Origin: Pagrus major
Taxonomy: Eukaryota > Chordata > Actinopteri > Spariformes > Sparidae
Direction of reading: 5' to 3'
Assembly: GCF_040436345.1 (NCBI RefSeq)
Contig: NC_133218.1
Coordinates: forward strand, 8,105,539-8,169,538
Length of the DNA stretch: 64,000 nucleotides
Shown here: piece after piece, positions 58,009-64,000 of the stretch
How the letters are laid out: the number at the start of each line of letters is the position of its first letter
Numbering within the stretch: the first letter of the stretch is position 1
Translations under genes and position numbers: made by a program
The notes under the pieces: model-generated
Databases searched by the model: none
What the model was told of the DNA's origin: nothing
Seen by the model: only the letters and a program-made list of their open reading frames with translations

Positions 58009-58826
58009 TTACACTTCAGCTTGTTGCTCCTCAAGGAATTTGATTAATTTCTTAAATCTTTCCAGTTCCTGTTCGATGTCCTCTATTTGTGCTCTCATCT
58101 CCACATCCTTCTTATCTACTTTATTCTTGGCTCTCTCTACGAAGCCCTTGACGCCCTGCACAAATCCGTCCAGATCTGAAGAGTCATCAGGAAATTCTTC
58201 TCCATCTGTCTTCATGAATGCTTCCAGGGTCTTCATGAGACTCAGAGATTGCCCCATGAGATCTTTAGCGGTGGCCATTTGTGGCTCGTACACCGCCTAA
58301 TGGAAAAAAAAACAACATACCATGTATGCACTGCCGTACATAAAGTCACAGTATTCCAACACTCCAAAGTTACTCTGATGTAATTCATGTGAGCAACATG
58401 AACTGTGTGACTGACTCACCTTCAACATGTCCAGTTGTTTTTGTGCTTTCTGAAATGTTTCCTTGAGCTGTTCCTGCAAATCCAGAATGAGAATCAACAC
58501 GAAGTTACATTTGATAACATATAAGTATCACAGCAGCTCGTCAACAGCTGATGTAGCACATACAACTTCAGATGAAAATAAATAAATAAGAACATTTCAA
58601 CAGTAATTTGTTTTTTGTGATGACTCAATGGCTGAGGACTTTCAAATAAATGTGACAATGTTTTAGATACAGAGAAGTTCAACGTCAGTGTATTTACCAG
58701 CTGGTCTTTATGAATCAGTGAACTTGAGAGGCAAACCAGACACAGCAGAGTGAAGATGGAGAACAGGCCTTTGGTGGGTCTGACACCAGCCACTCCTCTG
58801 CTTCCTGACAAGGCTGCTGCTGCCAT
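58009..58826 (-). CDS. Short coiled-coil protein, copy 3 (divergent)
   Basis: Coding exons are 58826-58698, 58473-58420 and 58296-58009, with lengths and phases identical to copies 1 and 2, giving 156 residues. It differs from its mirror partner copy 2 at about 13 residues (for example GEEFPDD for GVGFPDD, ERAKNK for ESTKNI, EDIEQELERF for EDNEQKLERY, HKDQL for HKDLL). The reading frame and splice sites are intact. Many changes alter charge in the predicted coil. A TATA box (59023-59029) and a non-coding first exon from 58948 upward are kept. Compare the one or two changes between the neighbouring HCE mirror partners. Confidence 0.7.
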
Positions 58827-59022
58827 CGCTGTTTTAAATCAAAATGAAAAATAATAAACTACAACTGAATCTGCAACTTTTTCACTTGTAATATTTAAAG
58901 GTCTAAAGTACAAACCATCTGATAGTGAGTAAAGTTTGTGATCTTACCTGCTGGGTGAATGGAAGGAGAGCTGCTGTACAGGTGATGAAACAAAATGATG
59001 AGATGAGACACCCAATAATGCT

Positions 59023-59029
59023 TTATATA
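59023..59029 (-). promoter_or_regulatory. TATA box of coiled-coil gene copy 3
   Basis: TATATAA on the minus strand, in the same position relative to the first exon as in the other two copies. Confidence 0.65.
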
Positions 59030-59279
59030 GTATTGGTGACACCTCCCCCATGGCACAATTCACAAGTGTGTGTTTGTGTGAGTGTGTGAGTGTGTGTCAC
59101 TGTGTTTCTTGGTATGTGAACGTCTGTACATACAGAATGGGTCCTGCCTTGCCTTGCGTCCTCTGTTTCACCAGTGCTTCCGGCCGTCTCTTCAGTTTCA
59201 CTTTTGAAGAAATGGTATTTGACAGTTTCACTTCACAGGAACATGCCGACATCAGTTATTGTAGGTACATACTGTGAGC

Positions 59280-60236
59280 AAACAGTACAAAACTGTAGGA
59301 AATTGATGGAGGCCTTATTAAAAAAGTGTTTTGGTCACCTGATTTATTCTGATATATTTAAATAAATCTACAGTCTGACTAAACATCACACAAATATTAA
59401 AAGTGAATCACCATGAGCATTTTAGCATTTAGGCCGCAGATGTACGTGCTTTTAACAACCTGTTTGCGTACACGTGATGGCTGCCTCGCATAGCTTGCGT
59501 CCATTTGGAGGGTCAGAGGTGCACGTCCTCAGAAATGAGCGCTACATGTCTCAAAGATACATTATGCACATGAATGGTGGTGTCAGTGCAGGTTCTATAT
59601 CGGGATGTTATAGAGTCGCGGGTCGGTGCACATGTCAGCAGACCATATTCACATGGCGGCCATTTTCCTCTGACGTCACACTCAAGGTAGAAAGAAATGA
59701 CTTAAACATAGGGAATCTGACAAATTATAATTTTCCGCCTGATTGATCAGCAACTGAAAAGACAAAGGATTGTAAAAATCCAGAATGACATCGAGCCAAA
59801 TACGTCCTTGCTAACATTACTGTTTGATTACATCCAGTATGTTTTACTGCTGGACTTATAATAAAATGTGTCGAAGATGTGTGCTGATATTTTAGACTTA
59901 ATGTATGCCTTTTCCATTGAATCACGTGACACCATCAAACAGTAATGTTAACTCGGAAGGGGTTGAATGCTAACAGAAGCTAATGGGTCATTAAATATGT
60001 TTTGTTTTACCTTGAAATATGGCCCCATGTCCCGCTGGATTTTCACTATCCATTGTCTTTTCAAATGCTGATCAATCTGAAAGTTATGATTTGGAAGTGA
60101 GTGACAGAAAGACTGCAGGATGGATCACGATGAGGTAATGTATTTATATGTGGTCTCGTTTGCTGTTACAGGTTATTTATCATCATCAGAGGAATCACGA
60201 GACTGTTTCATAAACACTTAAAAGTTCCTTTCATTT
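59280..60236. other. Upstream flank of coiled-coil gene 3
   Basis: Non-coding. It contains the conserved 19-bp inverted repeat (about 59811-59829 and 59934-59952). A stretch around 60070-60130 is not present in the other blocks. Confidence 0.45.
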
Positions 60237-60625
60237 CAGCTTTTGTTGTAAATAGACCAAATATCTGCGGTGGTGGAGATGTGCTCCAGCCCTTGAAAGG
60301 GTTTCTTCAGTGGATTTACAAACCTGTGCATCAAAATCTTTAAGAGAGTATTTAGCCGTGTGACAGGAAACACAAGGCCTGATCGCAACCTGCCCTGCTG
60401 AGGTTGTTAATCTGCACATTCAAAGAGTGAAGTGCTGTCAACTCAGAGTGCTTGGTGAAGAGAGAAAGTTAAGCAGAGCAACGACACAAAGAAACTCAAG
60501 CCATTAAATGATACTCACAAAGAAGCCAAGATGCTGCTTGGTGTGACTTCCTTGAACAAACCACCATCGGTCCTGATCAATGAAGCTCTGCTGCTTTTGA
60601 AAAATGGCCTTGAGACTGAAGCAAC
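60237..60625 (-). other. hAT relic and exon-like 107-mer, block 3 copy
   Basis: 60519-60625 is the 107-bp segment with intact splice signals on the minus strand. 60237-60443 is the hAT relic. Confidence 0.45.
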
Positions 60626-61700
60626 CTGTAACAGAGACAAGACGACACAAAGATGAAGACAACCACACGCAAAGGAGGCCATAGTGTGTGTGCACCTAGG
60701 AAGAGTAGCGTCTAGTATTTGCATCTGTTCCCTTCCTTTAGGTACCTTTTCATAACACTGGCTCTGTCATACTTACACCATGAATATATCGACAATATCA
60801 ACGACAGGCAGTGGCTCTAACTGTATTAGTTCAAAACATCAAGGGAAGAGCTCGAGGGTGGGAGGACATTTTGTATTGAGGCTCTATATCTGCTAAAAAT
60901 ACATTTCTGTAATGTAATGTATATATAGTGTATTTTTAATTTCAATCAAACAGGCAGAGATCTCATCTCACAATTCAACAAGTCAACTTCCTGTCTCTCC
61001 AGTTACACTCATCACTATGAGAATTGTCTTTAACTGCAGAAGCAGCAGTGAAAGACACATGAGGATGTGGTTAACCAGCTATAAAGTCAAAGACCTTAGT
61101 AAATCAATCCAAAAACAGTCATGCAAAAAATAACTAACTGAAGTGATCCGCCTTAATAGTTGAGCTAATTAGAACTAACAGGAGATAAATGTGTTTATTT
61201 TTGTGCCATTTTGCATAAAATCTAAATTGTAATGGTTGCACATCGGTACATCAACACATTTCACATCCCTGTTAATAATGAGTCCTTAAAATCTTGTTCT
61301 ATGTCAAACAATTAAATAGATTCACGATTTCAAAACCAGGTCATAGTGTTTCGTAAATGATTATAACAATGTGTGCACATGCAGGACATTGTTGGGACGT
61401 GTTGCTGCCTCGTCACAGAGATATTATTTGACAGTTTCACTTCACAGGAATTAACCAACATCAGTTAGTGTAGGTGTGTGACACAAAGCAAACTCTAGAT
61501 GATACACCAGTACAGACCTGTACAAAAATATGTGACGTGAACTGTAAAATACTCTCAAAAACAGTGAATTACAAATGTGAAACTGATGCTTAATAATTTA
61601 TTCTGATATACTTGAACAACAGTTAAAACACTAACAAATGATTAACCTATTCACCTGTTCGACCTGCTATATGCTATATATATATACATATATTATATAC

Positions 61701-61739
<39 letters not shown>

Positions 61740-62164
61740 TGTGTGTATCAGCACATGAACTCTCCAAAAAGTGGCATAACGCTTTGACAGTACTACGAGA
61801 GTGCAGGGAGAGATTTAAATGACCAACAGATGATATGAGCTGTCTAAAGATTAATGGAGAGGATTAGATAAGTTTACACTTCTTCCCACTCCGTTTCAAA
61901 CATGTCATTAGATTTGCCTGTTTTCATAATGCTCTACTGTTTTTTTTTGTTATTTTGTTTGTTTATGAAGCATTCTATTGTTTGTTAATAGTTAAATTAT
62001 TATTTAGTAAAGTTTAATTCACTATAACTTTACCATTTAATCATGCTCATTATAAAGTGTAACCATGCATTCATTTTAAGTGGTCTCAGTGAGGGAATCA
62101 AACCCCAAACTCTCCAGAGATAGAGCCACCCTCAACATGACCTGTGGATAGTTCGAAGGAATAG
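60626..62164 (-). other. Ghost gene and microsatellite region, block 3 copy
   Basis: Holds the third copy of the ghost coiled-coil gene (61617-61135), a (TA)n/(GT)n tract (61675-61750) and otherwise AT-rich unique sequence. Confidence 0.5.
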
Positions 62165-62560
62165 TTTGACATTTTGGGAAATACTCTTACCTGCTTTTCT
62201 TGCCAAGAGTTAAATGAGAAGGTTGATATCACTCTCACATCTGTACAATAAATATCAAACCATATTCAGAGGCCAGTTAGCCTAGCTTAGCACAAAGACT
62301 GGTTATAGGGGAAAACAGCTAGCCTGGCTCTTAACAGATTCAACAAACAAGACATAATGTTTAAATCTGAGAACTTTGGAGGAGCTGGTAGGCCCATCAT
62401 GTTACTTTGAGACAGAGCCAGGGTAGCTGGTTTCCACTAATTCCAGTCCTTATGCTAAGCTAAGCTAACCAGCTGCTGGCTATAGCTTCATTTTTAACAT
62501 ATTGGCTTTTGTCAAGAAAACCAATAAGCAAACTTCCCAAAATATGACATTACTCTCTAC
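62165..62560. mobile_element. Palindromic MITE-like element, block 3 copy
   Basis: Reverse-oriented copy with the same ATTTTGGGAA ends. It lacks the ~100-bp central part, as does the 2516-2902 copy. Confidence 0.6.
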
Positions 62561-63317
62561 TCTGTTAAAGGGTAAGTGTTCAAAGTGTGTTGAATGGTTT
62601 TGGGGAGTACTACTGCATATGTGAAAACAGGAATATAAAACATTTTGTGGCTCCAGAGGAAGCTACATGTAATCTGATAAATGACCTCCAGTGATGTCAC
62701 TGAGTGGCTAAGATGCATTGTGGGTAATGTAGACAGCACGTTTGAAAAGCAGACCACTGATCTGCATTGCACTCCTATAACAATGTTGTGTCATTATGGA
62801 CAGTTTATAAACAAATGATCAAAATCAACACAGTCCAACCAGAGATATCACCTTTTTCATTCCCCACATTCCAACCTAAGTTTGTAACTTCATCAGTCCA
62901 GTAACGGATCAGTGGGGAAAAAAGCAAATATTACTGCAAGTGTTCAGATGGTGTTCGTATCTGTTCACAACATTTTTAACTGTTCATGTATTAGTTTGCA
63001 TCCCAACTGTTTAATTATACACACAAATAAATGACATGGAACAACTACAAGAGCAGCTTTCAAAGAGACAATGATATATATTATTCTGTTTGAATTAAGG
63101 TTAGTTTGACAGAGATGATGTGACGTCTTGTTGGTTGAAGACCATGTAATGTGTTTATCTTGACAGAAGCTGTGTTCATCCATCTAATGAGCAGAGATAA
63201 CAAACCATGTTTAAAAAGTAGGTTTGTCTGTGGAGTCCTCCCCTCAGAGGTTTATTTAGGCCTAGCAGTGAGGACCCCAACCCATAATCCTCCTGCAGAC
63301 ACACCTGTAGAGGAGAG

Positions 63318-63323
63318 TATAAA
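63318..63323 (+). promoter_or_regulatory. TATA box of HCE7
   Basis: TATAAA. One C is missing just downstream compared with HCE6 (AGAGCTGG for AGAGCCTGG). Confidence 0.8.
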
Positions 63324-63420
63324 GAGCTGGACTGAACTGAGTCACACATCAAGCTTCACAGAGTCTCTCCACAGCAGCTCTCCACAGAAGCTCCACAGCC
63401 TCCAGACCGACCCTGAAGAT

Positions 63421-64000
63421 GACTCCCTCTGCCAGCCTGCTGCTGCTGCTCCTGCTCGGCCTCTGTCAGGCACATCCTCTCCAGGAGGAAGGAGGCCAAG
63501 AAGAAGAAGAAGTCCCAGACACCATGGACATCACCACCAGGATTCTGACCTCCAACAACGCCACCGATGAGTTCCTGCTGGAAGGAGACCTGCTGGCTCC
63601 CACAACCAGAAACGCCATGACGTGCTGGTCCCAGAGCTGCCAGTGGAGGAAAGCTTCCAACGGCATGGTGATGATCCCCTTCACCATGAGCGGTGAGTTC
63701 AGCGGCTGGGAGAGGCAGAAGATCGACAACGCCATGAAGGCCTTCCACAGCAGTACCTGCATCCGCTTCGTCCCCCGTCAGAACGAGTACGACTACATCA
63801 GCGTGGAGAACAAAGGCGGATGTTTCTCCGCTCTGGGCAGAACGGGAGGCAGACAGGTGCTCTCTCTCAACAGGCAGGGCTGCCTCTACCACGGCATCAT
63901 CCAGCACGAGATCAACCACGCTCTGGGCTTCCAGCACGAACAGACCAGGAGCGACCGCGACTACTACGTCAGGATCAACTGGGAGAACATCGACCCCAAC
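63421..64000 (+). CDS. hce: High choriolytic enzyme, copy 7 (runs off the window)
   Basis: The first 193 codons are present; the frame is open to the last base. It includes the signal peptide, propeptide and the complete zinc motif HEINHALGFQHE, but the Met-turn and C terminus lie outside. It has Thr35 like its mirror partner copy 4 and Ser71 like copy 6. The upstream flank is the full-length type (MITE, ghost gene, coiled-coil gene), as for copies 1 and 4. Confidence 0.95.

Larger units (their letters stand above)
51477..64000 (-). repeat. Right arm of the giant inverted repeat
   Basis: Reverse-complement partner of 37103-51225, running off the window end. The arm keeps the single-copy state at the hAT and duplication sites of the left arm. 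It also keeps about 490 bp (52323-52813) missing on the left, part of which (52560-52680) resembles 16850-16980 and so is ancestral. Confidence 0.9.

Noticed and set aside
37103-64000. Inverted repeat as a pure assembly artefact
   Set aside because: The arms differ by an element insertion with target duplication, a 490-bp indel, a local duplication and residue changes, so they are two distinct sequences. An artefact joining two haplotypes is less likely but not excluded without reads.
1-64000. CRISPR arrays, tRNA genes, bacterial-type operons
   Set aside because: No regularly spaced short repeats, no cloverleaf sequences and no operon structure were seen. The window is vertebrate nuclear DNA.

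Overview
The window is nuclear DNA of a bony fish, most likely a percomorph teleost. The evidence is an array of intronless astacin-family hatching-enzyme genes with near-identical products, full-length vertebrate 7SL (SRP) RNA genes, GT-AG exons of an immunoglobulin V-type membrane protein family, and teleost-style hAT, LINE and LTR debris. It contains no bacterial operons, CRISPR arrays or phage genes.

The backbone is one repeated block. Seven high choriolytic enzyme (HCE) genes lie at 854-1645, 9276-10067, 24395-25186, 36891-37682 and 45563-46354 (minus strand) and at 54866-55657 and 63421 to the window end (plus strand). Each has its own TATA box about 100 bp before the ATG; the six complete copies also keep an AATAAA signal. 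A second gene type, a four-exon gene for a 156-residue protein with one hydrophobic segment and a charged coiled-coil tail, occurs three times (6108-6933, 42374-43199, 58009-58826), each time between two HCE genes. Beside each is a ghost paralogue in which only the 5' flank and 3' UTR can be recognised.

Between HCE2 and HCE3, and between HCE3 and HCE4, sit immunoglobulin cassettes on the minus strand. One is a deleted pseudogene (12181-12930), one has a shortened cytoplasmic tail (18638-19603), one looks intact (28868-29876), one is reduced to its flank (33490-33720), and there is an orphan transmembrane exon (30432-30595). Insertions date the cassettes: a small hAT element with an 8-bp target duplication is in two cassettes, and its empty site is in the third. 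A solo LTR is in one cassette only.

Three 7SL RNA genes of 297 bp lie at 23018-23314, 35715-36011 and 51235-51531. The first two have a TGACGTCA (CRE-like) site 43-50 bp upstream. The third lies at the centre of a giant inverted repeat. From about 37.1 kb to 51.2 kb the sequence is mirrored from about 51.5 kb to the window end, so HCE5/HCE6, HCE4/HCE7 and the two coiled-coil genes are mirror pairs. The 251-bp spacer is the 5' part of 7SL itself, and this copy has lost its upstream promoter.

Functionally, the HCE genes supply the protease that softens the egg envelope at hatching, and high copy number fits a need for a large pulse of one product. The coiled-coil gene and the Ig genes travel with the block; nothing in the sequence shows they act in hatching.
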